A DNA stretch of 64,000 bases from Litorivita pollutaquae (GCF_003205515.1 NZ_KZ826482.1:62001-126000); one strand, 5' to 3'; positions 26,403 through 36,900 are shown, counted from the stretch's first letter. The notes: a model not told the origin generated them from the letters alone. A program made the numbers and translations.

Positions 26403-27247
26403 ACCTGGTGATTGCAGCCGTGATTTTATGGCTCGCCGCGATGTGGGTGAATATCCGCATCGCCAACGGCCCCGCCGATGACAGTCAGGGGGCCAAATTG
26501 GCGGTGCCTTTGATCTTTGGGCTGACGCTTTTGGCGATGTGGGAAATGATCGTGCGCGGGATGGAGGTGCCGATGGTGATCCTACCGGCTCCGTCCGTGA
26601 TCGCCGCGCGGCTAACAAGCAGCATCCCGATCCTTTGGGCGGATTTTGTGCAAACCTTCGTCAAGGGCGCGCTGTCTGGATATGTCATCGGGGTGATTGC
26701 CGCATTCGTAGCAGCCATTGCCGTGGACCGATCGGATTTCCTGCGCCGTGGATTGTTGCCCGTGGGCAATTTTGTCGCCGCCTTGCCGATCGTTGGCACA
26801 GCGCCGATTTTGGTCATGTGGTACGGGTTCGATTGGCAATCCAAAGCCGCCGTTGTGGTGGTGATGGTGTTTTTCCCGATGTTGGTGAACATCACGGCAG
26901 GGTTGCAAGAGACCTCTGCCATGCAGCGCGACCAGATGAAAACATGGGCGGCGGGATATTGGCAGGGACTATGGAAACTGCGCCTACCTGCGGCGATGCC
27001 CTTTGTCTTCAACGGGCTTAAAATCGCCTCTACGCTTGCCCTCATTGGTGCCATTGTGGCGGAGTTTTTCGGCTCGCCGATCGTCGGCATGGGCTTTCGG
27101 ATTTCGACGTCGGTCGGGCAACTGGCGCTTGATATGGTTTGGGCCGAGATCGTCGTCGCCGCCATTGCCGGCAGCCTGTTTTACGGCGGTATTGCGGTGA
27201 TCGAACGCATCGTGACCTTTTGGCATCCGTCACAGCGGCGCGGCTGA
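26399..27247 (+). CDS. ABC transporter permease (second)
   Basis: A 282-residue permease homologous to the preceding one, with the coupling loop QMKTWAAGYWQGLWKLRLPA (near 180-199) and a C-terminal LIGAIVAEFFGSPIVGMGFR block. Two different permeases suggest a heterodimeric channel. The ATG overlaps the previous stop by 4 nt. The operon ends here; the binding-protein gene is about 0.9 kb downstream behind an opposite-strand gene. Confidence 0.9.
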   Translation: MNLVIAAVILWLAAMWVNIRIANGPADDSQGAKLAVPLIFGLTLLAMWEMIVRGMEVPMVILPAPSVIAARLTSSIPILWADFVQTFVKGALSGYVIGVIAAFVAAIAVDRSDFLRRGLLPVGNFVAALPIVGTAPILVMWYGFDWQSKAAVVVVMVFFPMLVNITAGLQETSAMQRDQMKTWAAGYWQGLWKLRLPAAMPFVFNGLKIASTLALIGAIVAEFFGSPIVGMGFRISTSVGQLALDMVWAEIVVAAIAGSLFYGGIAVIERIVTFWHPSQRRG

Positions 27248-27259
27248 CCCGCCATTACA

Positions 27260-27293
27260 CAAAAAAATGCCGAGCAGCGACTGCTCGGCATTG
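27260..27293 (-). terminator. Rho-independent terminator of the VPLPA-CTERM gene
   Basis: On the minus strand ATGCCGAGCAG / CTGCTCGGCAT (11-bp stem, 3-nt loop) is followed by a run of seven T. The same stem may also end the permease operon in the other direction, though without a T run there. Confidence 0.85.
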
Positions 27294-27317
27294 TCGTATA
27301 AAAAGTGACAATCGGGG

Positions 27318-27893
27318 TTATGCTGCGCGGCGCTTGCGCGACAACCCTGCAAAAGCAGCAATACCGGTCAGCAACAACGGCAGCCCCGCTGGCAAAGGCA
27401 CAGCCGGCGCCAACGTATAGGAGATCTGATCGTATTCGAAACCGTAGCCGGTTGAACTGTCGTCAAAGAAAAGCGAGCTGATGACGCCAAAGCCGGTGAG
27501 GTCATAGAATCCATTGCCCGTGATTGCGACACTGCCAACAAGTAAATCGCCGATGCCGTACACCATCAAGTCCACGTAGTCGCCGACATTAAAGCCCGCC
27601 GTGCTGAAACTGACGTCGGTGACATCCGATGTGAAATCAATTTCAAGATCGGCTGCGCAGCTAAATTCCGGATAAGGCATCGAACATATGTGGCCCGATT
27701 CTGGATATTTAAAGAGCGCGCCACCTTCGGCCGTCACAACGGCATCGGGAATGACGAAAGTTGTGCCGGGATTCGTGCCCCCAGTCAGCGAGGAAAAATC
27801 CAGAACGGCCGCCTGACCGCCCTGTGCCATCATAACGCCGGTGGAAAAGACGCTTGCCGCCAATAGCGCGGTCAGTTTGTTTGTGTGAGACAT
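27318..27893 (-). CDS. VPLPA-CTERM sorting domain protein (small)
   Basis: A 191-residue secreted protein. A signal peptide (hydrophobic core LLAASVFSTGVMM, probable cut after GGQA) leads to a beta-rich, acidic body of about 130 residues with two cysteines (HICSM and FSCAAD). The tail is AVPLPAGLPLLLTGIAAF followed by GLSRKRRAA, the VPLPA-CTERM signal processed by exosortases of the XrtD kind in Rhodobacterales. GGAG lies 8 nt before the ATG. It is inserted on the opposite strand between permease and binding-protein genes. The body matches no named family. Confidence 0.85.
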   Translation of the reverse strand: MSHTNKLTALLAASVFSTGVMMAQGGQAAVLDFSSLTGGTNPGTTFVIPDAVVTAEGGALFKYPESGHICSMPYPEFSCAADLEIDFTSDVTDVSFSTAGFNVGDYVDLMVYGIGDLLVGSVAITGNGFYDLTGFGVISSLFFDDSSTGYGFEYDQISYTLAPAVPLPAGLPLLLTGIAAFAGLSRKRRAA

Positions 27894-28051
27894 TGTAATT
27901 ACTCCATATAAAATATTCCCACCAAATACCGGCGGGCGCATTGACTATACGTCAGCTTGAGAGGTTTTTCTATGGAGGTTTACACTACCGTAAGCACCGT
28001 AATGCCTGCATAATTGGCCATCGCTTATGAAATGGGCGCGAATCGCGGCAT

Positions 28052-28067
28052 TGAACCATCTGGTAAA
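28052..28067 (+). promoter_or_regulatory. RutR-type operator upstream of the binding-protein gene
   Basis: Plus strand TGAACCA-TC-TGGTAAA; on the minus strand TTTACCA-GA-TGGTTCA. The ACCA-NN-TGGT core is perfect. It lies 68 nt before the substrate-binding-protein start, so this separated gene is likely in the same regulon as preTA and the carbamoylase operon. Confidence 0.65.
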
Positions 28068-28134
28068 GATTTGGTTGAGCCATTGGCCTTTGAGTGTCAC
28101 GATCCCCCCATAATTATAAACTGGGAGCACTAAC

Positions 28135-29133
28135 ATGAAGACCATAGCCAGCTTGGCATTTGCCCTTGGGCTCGTCGGCGCGCCAATCGCGCAGGCCGCA
28201 TCAGACGCGGATAACACGGTAAAATTGCAGTTGCAGTGGGTGACGCAGGCGCAATTCGCCGGGTATTATGTCGCGCTTGAAAAAGGCTTCTACGAGGACG
28301 AAGGCCTCGACGTGACGATTTTGCCCGGCGGTCCTGATATTGCTCCGCCACAGGTTCTTGCCGGCGGCGGCGCGGATGTGATGTTGAACTGGATGCCCTC
28401 GGCATTGGCGGCGCGCGAAAAAGGATTGCCCGTGGTCAATATCGCGCAGCCTTATAAAACATCGGGGCTGATGCTGACCTGTTGGAAGGACACCGGCATC
28501 ACCAGTCCACAGGATTTCAAAGGCAAAACCATCGGCGTATGGTTCTTTGGCAATGAATATCCGTTTCTGTCATGGATGAGCCAGGAAGGCATTTCAACCG
28601 AGGGCGGAGCGGACGGTGTCACCGTTTTGAAGCAAGGCTTCAACGTCGATCCATTGATCCAGCGCCAAGCCGATTGCATTTCCACCATGACCTATAATGA
28701 ATATGGTCAAGTGCTCGATGCGGGGGTCGATCCCGATGAATTGGTGACCTTCAAATATGAGGACCAAGGAGTCGCGACGCTTGAAGACGGGATTTACGCG
28801 CTCGAAGAAAATCTGGCGGATCCGGCCTTCAAAGCCAAAATGGTGAAGTTTGTGCGCGGTTCGATGAAGGGTTGGAAATACGCTGAAGCGAATCCTGACG
28901 AGGCCGCTGATATCGTTCTGGAATATGACGAAACCGGTGCGCAAACAGAAGAGCATCAAAAACGTATGATGGGCGAGGTTGCCAAGTTGACCGCAGGGTC
29001 GAATGGCGCACTTGATCCGGCTGATTATGAACGTACCGTGGCAACATTGCTGGGCGGCGGTTCTGATCCGGTGATCACCAAAACTCCCGAAGGCGCCTAT
29101 ACGCTTGAAATCACAGATGAGGCGCTCAAGTAA
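28135..29133 (+). CDS. ABC transporter substrate-binding protein, NMT1/THI5-like
   Basis: Periplasmic binding protein for the importer above. The 332 residues begin with a signal peptide (SLAFALGLVGAPIAQA, cut before ASDAD). The NMT1/THI5-like fold follows: VKLQLQWVTQAQFAGYYVAL (near 29-48), KGFYEDEGLDVTILPGGPD (near 50-68), then the LAGGGADVMLNW hinge region. This family binds pyrimidine precursors of thiamine, nitrate or sulfonates; with the gene context a pyrimidine or its degradation product is the best guess. A strong terminator follows. Confidence 0.9.
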   Translation: MKTIASLAFALGLVGAPIAQAASDADNTVKLQLQWVTQAQFAGYYVALEKGFYEDEGLDVTILPGGPDIAPPQVLAGGGADVMLNWMPSALAAREKGLPVVNIAQPYKTSGLMLTCWKDTGITSPQDFKGKTIGVWFFGNEYPFLSWMSQEGISTEGGADGVTVLKQGFNVDPLIQRQADCISTMTYNEYGQVLDAGVDPDELVTFKYEDQGVATLEDGIYALEENLADPAFKAKMVKFVRGSMKGWKYAEANPDEAADIVLEYDETGAQTEEHQKRMMGEVAKLTAGSNGALDPADYERTVATLLGGGSDPVITKTPEGAYTLEITDEALK

Positions 29134-29173
29134 GCCCGTGCGTTCATAAACTGCGGCCAAGCCGGCACCACAG

Positions 29174-29207
29174 AGGCGGGTTCTTTCGAGAGCCCGCCTT
29201 ATTTTTG
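29174..29207 (+). terminator. Rho-independent terminator after the binding-protein gene
   Basis: Stem AGGCGGGTTCT / AGAGCCCGCCT with a TTCG loop and a TATTTTTG tail, 41 nt past the stop codon. Confidence 0.88.
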
Positions 29208-29301
29208 TCGGACTCGGCGGCAGGGCGTCACAATACCATGCGGATCGCGTCAACCGAGGCTGCGGTTACCCACGTGTGAAGAGCGCAGAAACATTGGGAT
29301 G

Positions 29302-32157
29302 CTAGGCTTGCCGCTTGGCACCGCCCGCCGTCTCGTCACCCTCGGTTTGCGCCATGTTGCTTAACCCGCTTTCCAGACCGGCCTTGAGACGCAGCCAAAG
29401 AGCGGGCAGGGGGCGCAACACCTCTGCGCTGCGGTCCTGCCAATTGGCACCGCCGCTGGCGCAGGTTTCGGCCTGACCGAGCGCATCATGCAAGGCCCGC
29501 CCGCCAAAGGTCGCGCAGGACCCGGCAAATCCGTGCAACGCGGCACGAGCTTCGGAGGGGGCAAGATGCGCCAGATCGTCCAGTGCCGCCATAAATGTAT
29601 CGCCCTCGGCAAAGAATTCCTGCGTGAGCCGGATAATGGTCTCGGCGGGCAAGGCGCGCTGCATCTCTGCCATGACCTGCGCGTCCAGATCCGGCAGGTC
29701 CGACCCCTCTGTGCCTTCGGCCACTTCGGTATTGGCTTCAACCGGGTAAAGCATATCGCGCAGCACCGCCCATCGCAGGGGTTTGTTCAATACGGCCTGC
29801 ATTCCGGCGGCGAGATAGCGGTCGTGATCTTCGGGTTGGGCATGGGCGGTGAGGGCGATAATCCGGCTGTCGGCCGATGCGCCGCCAGAGGCGCGAATGG
29901 TGCGCGTTGCCTCAACCCCATCCATGCGCGGCATGGAAATATCCATCAAGATCAGATCATAAGCCTGCACGGCTGCGGCCTCCACGCCCTCAACCCCGTC
30001 ATGCGCTTCGGTGACCCGGTGCCCGTCACGGCGCAGCATTTCTCGGGCAATGAACCGGTTGGTTTTGTTGTCCTCGACAACCAGCACATCCAGCGCGGGC
30101 CGGTTGTTTGGGCGCGCCTCGGGTTTTGGTTTGCTTTCGCCGGCGTCATTCTTTTGTGACTGAGCGATGCCGCGATCAGATTTATCGCGCCCGATGTCCG
30201 ATGTGATCGTAACTGGGTTGCGGTCTTTGGTGGGTAAATCGGAGGCATGGCCACTGTCATTCACCTGTGGCGCAGACACGGGAGGCTCAGATGCACTCTC
30301 TTTTGTCGCAGGTGGCAAGGGCAACCGGACCCAAAACACGCTGCCTTCGCCGAATTCGCTTTCTGCACCGATCTCTCCTTGCATCGCAGAGACCAAGGTG
30401 CGTGCGATGCCAAGACCAAGCCCGGTGCCCTCCGTTTCATCCGCCCCGCCATCTGTGAGGCGTACAAAATCGTCGAACACTGTGGCCAGGGCATGTTCGG
30501 GAATTCCCGGACCCGTGTCACTGACCCGAATTTCCACCACATCCCCGTCCAGCCGAGCGGCCTCAACGGTGATCTCACCATCGCGGGTGAACTTTGCGGC
30601 ATTGCTTACCAAATTGACCAGCACCTGTCGCAAACGGGTCCGCACCCCAAGGACCGTACCAATTTCGTCGTCGGGCAAGATGACGCGATTGCCATTGGCC
30701 GTAGAAATCGAATGCAGGCTTTGTGCGATCTCGCGCAGCAGTGCATCCAGATCAAACGGCGCGGCATCAAGGGTGACGTGACCGCTTTCAATACGGGTGA
30801 TGTCGAGCACCTCGTTGATGTGGCTTAGCAGAACTTGTCCAGAATTGCGCAGAACATCGACAAATTCTGCCTGTTGCGGGCTCAGCTCGGTACTGCCCAA
30901 AAGCTCGACAGTGCCCAAGACCCCGTTGAGCGGCGTGCGCATCTCATGGCTCATCACGGCGAGGAAACGCGCTTTGGCGCGTTCGCCGGCCAAGGCTTTG
31001 TCCCGTGACCGGACCAGCTCCTGTTCGGCGGCAAGCCGTTGGGTGATATTGCGCACAAAGCAGACAAGGATCGTGCGCCCGTCATGCTCGGCCTTGTCCA
31101 CGGTCAACTCGATGGCAAAATGCCGGCCGGTGTTGTCGCGTCCCAGCAAACGTTCGCTGCGGCTACCGCCCGCCGCACAGCTCTCCAACAGGGCGGTGGG
31201 CCGCACGGGGCGGCTTTGTGAATCTGCAGCGGGAATTTCCCCGCTGATCGGAGTCAACGGATGGCGCAAGAACGATCCAAGGCGCAGATCAATGGCCTCG
31301 TCCCGCGTGCGCCCGAACAGCAGTTCAGCCGCATGGTTGAAGTCCGAAATTTCGCCCAAAGGATCGCAGACAATAATCGCATCCCGCGACGTTGAAATGA
31401 TCGCTTCGATCCGGCTTAACATAGCGCGGTTGACCAAAGCACGTTTGCGATTGAGCGTGTATAGCCGCCAGAACACGAACAACAACCAAAGCACCGCAAC
31501 GACCAGCAATAACCCGACCGCAGCGACCAAGCTCAGCACCCGCGCGGCATCCTCACGCGTGCGATCGGCCTGCCGGGCGACTTGGCGGTTGCCCTCGGTC
31601 GAAATCAGCCGCAGGTCATGCCGCGAGGGTTCAATCGCCGCAACAATGGCGGGCAGGGCGGCGACCAGCGCTTCATCCGTTCCATCAATCAATGGCACCA
31701 GCGCATAGGTGCGGGCCGCCAAAGCATCAAAACGCTCGCGCAAACGGGAATAATCAAGAATGGGCCGATATAGCGCGCTCGTATTGATGGTTTCCAAACG
31801 ACTGTAGAAGATGTTGTAGCGCTTGCGCAGCTCGGCCAGTGCCGGAGCGATGACATCCTTTGAACCGGCGCTCTCGTCGCTATCGGTTTGTGAGGGGAGC
31901 TGCTGCGCCTCTTCCGCTGTGATAACTCGAACCTGCGCGCGTTGTAAGGCAGTTAGAAAATCAAGGTATTCCACCTCGACCTGGCTCATGGTCCATTGCA
32001 CGTTGTCTGTCTGCGCGCTGCCCAGCTCGCGCAGTTTTCCCGACACTGAATTGGAAAGGAAGATCAGCAGCACCAACGAGCAAAACGCCAGTAGCCCGAG
32101 CATGCTGATCTGGATCCAGCGGGGGCGAAGCCCGGGTCGCGCGCGGCGCAGTTTCAT
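29302..32157 (-). CDS. Hybrid sensor histidine kinase with PAS, REC and HPt domains
   Basis: A 951-residue membrane kinase. In order: TM1 (near 16-35), an extracytoplasmic helical domain (about 40-205), TM2 (near 207-228), a PAS domain (from ISTSRDAIIVCDPLG), HisKA with FLAVMSHEMRTPLNG (near 402-416), an ATPase domain (NLVSNAAKFT; VSDTGPGIPE; GTGLGLGIA), a receiver domain with the aspartate in LILMDISMPRMDG (near 737-749), and a C-terminal HPt-like domain with His in AALHGFAGSCATFG. This allows a full phosphorelay in one chain. It lies 97 nt downstream of the SUOX-fold gene and divergent from a LuxR-type regulator. Confidence 0.93.
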   Translation of the reverse strand: MKLRRARPGLRPRWIQISMLGLLAFCSLVLLIFLSNSVSGKLRELGSAQTDNVQWTMSQVEVEYLDFLTALQRAQVRVITAEEAQQLPSQTDSDESAGSKDVIAPALAELRKRYNIFYSRLETINTSALYRPILDYSRLRERFDALAARTYALVPLIDGTDEALVAALPAIVAAIEPSRHDLRLISTEGNRQVARQADRTREDAARVLSLVAAVGLLLVVAVLWLLFVFWRLYTLNRKRALVNRAMLSRIEAIISTSRDAIIVCDPLGEISDFNHAAELLFGRTRDEAIDLRLGSFLRHPLTPISGEIPAADSQSRPVRPTALLESCAAGGSRSERLLGRDNTGRHFAIELTVDKAEHDGRTILVCFVRNITQRLAAEQELVRSRDKALAGERAKARFLAVMSHEMRTPLNGVLGTVELLGSTELSPQQAEFVDVLRNSGQVLLSHINEVLDITRIESGHVTLDAAPFDLDALLREIAQSLHSISTANGNRVILPDDEIGTVLGVRTRLRQVLVNLVSNAAKFTRDGEITVEAARLDGDVVEIRVSDTGPGIPEHALATVFDDFVRLTDGGADETEGTGLGLGIARTLVSAMQGEIGAESEFGEGSVFWVRLPLPPATKESASEPPVSAPQVNDSGHASDLPTKDRNPVTITSDIGRDKSDRGIAQSQKNDAGESKPKPEARPNNRPALDVLVVEDNKTNRFIAREMLRRDGHRVTEAHDGVEGVEAAAVQAYDLILMDISMPRMDGVEATRTIRASGGASADSRIIALTAHAQPEDHDRYLAAGMQAVLNKPLRWAVLRDMLYPVEANTEVAEGTEGSDLPDLDAQVMAEMQRALPAETIIRLTQEFFAEGDTFMAALDDLAHLAPSEARAALHGFAGSCATFGGRALHDALGQAETCASGGANWQDRSAEVLRPLPALWLRLKAGLESGLSNMAQTEGDETAGGAKRQA

Positions 32158-32254
32158 TCTTACGGCCTTCCATACCTATCCGCAGGATAACATTCGAACG
32201 TCGGCGTTGAATGCGACCCGTGGTCTGCCCGCAGCCACGCTCTATGCGTTGACG

Positions 32255-32800
32255 TCAGCGCAAGATCATCAAACGGTCCAATTGCCAAACACTTTGCGCA
32301 TAAATGGTTTCGCTGCGGTAAACCGCGTCACGATCATAGGGATAAACCAACCATATCGGGCCTTTATCGCGTAAAGACATGGTTTCGCCGTTGCGTTTAT
32401 AGGCCAAGAGCCCATCTTGTTCCAACGCCTCTGCGATGGACAACCGGACCTGATAATCGTTCTGCGCGATCAAAACCAACTGACCACTGCTCAGATCAAG
32501 CCACTTGAGCATCGCTTTCAGCGGCACGCCCTCAAACACTTGCTGGCCTTCGGTCCAATTTGTATTGGTTGTAAAGGTCATCTGCGGCAGGGCGCGCAAA
32601 CCTTCCATATCGAGTGAATGGATAAGTTGCGCGGCGTCCGGCCGCAGCGGAAGTTCAGCAGCATCCCGATAATCATAAATTCGCAGCAAAGGTGGCTCTT
32701 GCGCCTGTGCGGGCAAAGCATAAGAGGCCAAAATCGAAACAACCAGCACGGCAAGCCGCGCAAATTTACCGAAAAATGTTTTTAAAGCAGTTTGTTGCAT
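32255..32800 (-). CDS. Secreted SUOX-fold (molybdopterin-oxidoreductase-like) protein without cysteine
   Basis: A 181-residue protein. A signal peptide ends near LPAQA|QEPP. The mature chain resembles the sulfite-oxidase molybdopterin fold family (FEGVPLKAMLKWL, YQVRLSIAEAL, DKGPIWLVYPYD). The whole sequence contains no cysteine, so the Mo-coordinating residue of real oxidases is missing. AGGAAA precedes the ATG at 32800; an earlier in-frame start lacks a site and would mask the signal peptide. Position just upstream of the hybrid kinase suggests a periplasmic ligand-binding or sensing partner; this is inference. Confidence 0.78.
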   Translation of the reverse strand: MQQTALKTFFGKFARLAVLVVSILASYALPAQAQEPPLLRIYDYRDAAELPLRPDAAQLIHSLDMEGLRALPQMTFTTNTNWTEGQQVFEGVPLKAMLKWLDLSSGQLVLIAQNDYQVRLSIAEALEQDGLLAYKRNGETMSLRDKGPIWLVYPYDRDAVYRSETIYAQSVWQLDRLMILR

Positions 32801-33087
32801 AGGGTTTCCTATTGGTCTTTCTGTTCTGTTGAATGCCGCGCGAGCAGAGTCGATCAGAGGTATTACCATCCGGTCAAAATCCGCAACACAAGCTTAACGA
32901 GACTGGTAGCGCTTAGTTTCGCCTGTGATTCTCGGTTCGTCCATCCCCCCCTATCCAAAGGAATAGGAACTCTGCCGTGTTTAGCATTGTTTCACCCTTT
33001 ACGGGCGATACTGGCTTTGCAAAGATGCTTTTCACCCCGAAGCGATTGTATCATCTGGGGCGGACAGTGTGTGTAAAGGTATATTGA

Positions 33088-33693
33088 ATGACGCGGATCC
33101 TGCTGGCAGACGACCATGAGTTGGTGCGCGATACGATCGCGGCCTACCTTGAGGCGAGCAGTGACATCACCATCACCCGCGCCGCAGATTATGCCCATGC
33201 CATTGATATGATGAACGCCCGCGGGCCGTTTGATTTGGTGATCCTTGACTATACCATGCCCGGCATGGAGGGGCTCGACGGTTTGCGCAAACTTCTCGGG
33301 CATCCCAAAGCGAAGGCCGTGGCTTTGATGTCCGGCACGGCGTCGCCTGATGTCGCCCGACGGGCGCTTGATGCTGGTGCAGCAGGGTTTCTACCTAAAA
33401 CACTGTCACCCGACACATTGCTGAGCGCCGTGAAATATATCGTGTCTGGTCGTATCTACTACCCACCGCAATTTCTGTCTCAAACCGGTGATGATCCCAC
33501 TGTCAAACTAACTCCGCGTGAACGCGATGTGCTCAACGGCATTTGTGAAGGCAAGTCCAATAAGGAAATCGCGCGTGATCTCGGGGTGCAGGAAGTCACC
33601 ATCAAATTGCATGTCAAGACTCTCTGCCGTAAACTGGATGCGCGCAACCGTACCCACGCCGCGATGATTGGCCGCGATCTCGATCTGGTCTGA
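33088..33693 (+). CDS. LuxR/NarL-type response regulator
   Basis: A 201-residue regulator. The receiver domain has the acidic pair in LLADDHELVR (near 5-14), the phospho-acceptor Asp in LVILDYTMPGMEG (near 50-62) and the lysine in GFLPKTLS (near 103). The C-terminal GerE helix-turn-helix starts at KLTPRERDVLNGICEGKSNK (near 138-157). It is divergent from the SUOX-fold and kinase genes, which makes it the probable output partner of that kinase. Confidence 0.92.
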   Translation: MTRILLADDHELVRDTIAAYLEASSDITITRAADYAHAIDMMNARGPFDLVILDYTMPGMEGLDGLRKLLGHPKAKAVALMSGTASPDVARRALDAGAAGFLPKTLSPDTLLSAVKYIVSGRIYYPPQFLSQTGDDPTVKLTPRERDVLNGICEGKSNKEIARDLGVQEVTIKLHVKTLCRKLDARNRTHAAMIGRDLDLV

Positions 33694-33989
33694 CCGGCCT
33701 GCGGGCCAGTTTGGCAGGGCGATGCGCCCTCTCGGCCATCTCGCCGGAACGGTCTGGACCGACCGAATGCCATCTTCCGGCGAGGTCCGCACCGCAAGGG
33801 GGTGCCACGGTAACATCACAGCCTATCCTATAAAATCTGGCGTATTTGAGCCATTTTTTTCGATTTATTCCTCGCCCCGCGCCGTGCCCGCCCGAAGAGG
33901 ATTAAATCCATATTCACCCCTCGCGCCCATAAACAGCCATGAGGAAAGCTTTCATGAGGGGCGGCCGCTGAGCCGTTATGTGACTATTA

Positions 33990-36900
33990 ATGCTGCGGAA
34001 TATCCCGATCTCCATCACTTTGCCGGTCTTGTTTTTCATCATGAGTTTCAGTGCATTAGGCATGATGGGGGTGTCTTCCTATGTCGGGGCACGGTCCATC
34101 CTGCATGGCGAATCGCATGACACGATTACAGCGCTCAGCCAAAGGCGGGCGCAGGAGATCGAAGCATGGTATGATACGATCCTCGCCGAGGTCGCCTTTC
34201 AAGCCAGCAGCCCCAACACCGCCATTGCTCTGCGGGTGTTCAGCGCCGGTTGGAAAGCATTCGACGACACCGCGCAATCCGAGCTGACCCGCATTTTCGT
34301 CACTGAAAACCCGAACCCTGAAACCGCGCGCGCCGCATTGATCACGCCCAAGGACCGCTCGGCCTATGTGCGTGGGCACACACGGTTTCATCCGTTTTAT
34401 CAAGGCCTGGCCGAACGTGCCGGATTTGCCGATATCTACCTCTTTGATACCTTCGGGAACCTCGTCTACTCGGTGGATAAACGCGCCGATTTTGCCCGCA
34501 ATATCGTGCAATCCCCTGACAGCCCTCTGTCCAGAACCGTGCAGGGTTTGATCGACGCGGCCCCGTCCGATCAAGCCGGTTTTGTGGATTACCTGCCCTA
34601 TGCGCCCGTTGGGGGGGCTTTGTCGGCCTTTGCGGTGCAAACCGTTCTTGCCGCCGATGGCACGCCCGCCGGATATTTTGCCGTGCGCCTCTCCACCGCC
34701 CCGATCGAAGACATCATGGCCCGTACCGCCGGAGCCGGCACCGCAGGCGATGCCTTTGTGATGGGAGGCGCGGACAAGATCCTATCAACCGATGCTGATA
34801 TTCTTGCCTTGCCGCCTCTGGTCGATGATACCGCTTTGCGCCGAGCGCTCGCAGGCACAGCCAGCGTGGCGGAAACCACGCGCGGCGAGGCCCGCATATC
34901 GGGGTTTCAACCCGTCAATATTGACGGGGTCAACTGGATTGCCGTGGTGGAAACCACGCAGGATGATGCCTTTAGGCTTGCGGCGAAACTGCGCCGTGAT
35001 CAGATCATGCAGGGGGCTGCGCTGCTTGCCGTTCTGGCGATGCTTGGGTTGGTGTTGGGGCGTAGAATCAGTCGGCCATTGACCCGATTGTCCACGGCGA
35101 TAAAGGCGATCGGTGACGGCGATTACACCGTTGACGTGCCCTGCGCTGCCCGTGGCGACGAGATTGGCGCAATCAGCAAAGCCCTCACCCGTTTGCAAAC
35201 CGATCTGATCGCCGCAGAGGAGATCAATGCCGATAGCAAGTTCCAAAGCGCTGCGGTTGGGGCAACCTCTGCCGCGTTGATGATGACCGACAAAAATTTC
35301 TGCGTCACCCATATGAACCAATCCATCATCAATTTGGTACGCAGCTACGCCGATGAAATCCGCAAGATCGCGCCGGATTTCGACCCCGACGATTGCGTGG
35401 GAAAAAATATGGACGTGTTCCACCGCGACCCGAAATCCATTCGCGCGCGGGTCGGGATGACGCCCAAAGAACGTTTTACAGCGGCGATCCCGTTGGGGGA
35501 CGTGCGCTTGGCAATCGATGTACAACCGTTTTTTGACGAACAAGGAGAGGTGCTGGGTTCGGTTGTCGAATGGTCCGACGCCACCGAAGAAACCCGCCGC
35601 AATGCCATTGTCGAAGCCATCGAATGCAGTCAGGTCTTTGCCGAGTTCAACGAGGATGGTGTATTGAAAAACGCCAATGATCGCTTTGTCGCGGCCAGCG
35701 GTCTGAGCTTGGAGGCGATGCGCGGCCGGAAGATGGCGGATGTGTTTGTCAAAACCACTGACGAGGATCCCGATGGTGCGCAGGACGACACCGCAGCCCG
35801 CATCCGTAACGGCGAAACCGTCGCAGGCCGTTTCCGGCTCAATCCCGATGATAGGTCTCCTTCATTCTCGGTATTGGAGGGCAGTATCTCGCCCATCCTG
35901 ACCCGCGTCGGAAGCTGTACAGGTTTTGTTTTGATTGGCAACGACGTCACCGAAGACCAAGCCTATCGGATCAAAGTCGAAACCGCCCGCGCCAAGATGC
36001 AGGCAGCACAGGCCCATATGGTCGAACAAATCGGCATCGCCATGCAGACCCTCGCACAGGGGGATTTGACCGTGCGGCTCAACAATGCCTTTGCCCACGA
36101 ATACGAACAATTGCGCACAGATTTCAACGGTGCGGTGGCGGATTTGGCCAAGGCGCTAAAATTGGCCGCCGAAGAGTCGATCAATATACAATCGGAAAGC
36201 GCCGAGATTTCCAGCACCGCCGATGACATGGCCACCCGCACCGAACAACAGGCCAGCACATTGCGCGACACCGCCACTGCTCTTGATGAAATGACCTCTA
36301 ATGTCGAACGCGCGGCACAGGGGGCGATCCGCACCGAAACCGTGGTGAGCGAAGCCCGCACCCGCGCCAAGCGCAGCGAAAAAGTCGTTGGCGAAGCTGT
36401 GGCTGCCATGTCTCAAATCGAAAGCTCCAGTCAGGAAATCGTTAAGGTGATCAGCGTCATCGACGAAATCGCCTTTCAAACCAATCTATTGGCGCTCAAT
36501 GCTGGCGTCGAAGCCGCGCGGGCAGGAGACGCAGGGCGCGGTTTTTCCGTCGTCGCCACCGAAGTGCGGGCCTTGGCGCAACGCTGTTCCGATGCGGCGG
36601 GCGAAATCAACACCTTGCTGAAGGGCTCCGGCGAACATGTCCAAAAAGGGGTGACCCTGGTCGGGGAAACCGGTGCGGCGCTGACACATATCATGGAATC
36701 GGTTTCGGAAATTTCGAACTATATCAGCGACGTTGCCCAATCGGGGCGTGAACAATCCGCCGGATTGCAACAAATTAACGCCGCCGTGATGGAAATCGAC
36801 CAGACCACCCAAGCAACCGCAGCGATGTTCGAAGAGACATCCTCCGCCAGCCACGCTCTTGCAGATCGTTCACAAACTCTGGCCCAAACTTTTGCGACCT

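Noticed and set aside
33668-34120. Plus-strand frame bridging the LuxR-type regulator and the MCP gene
   Set aside because: Out of frame with both genes and without a ribosome binding site.
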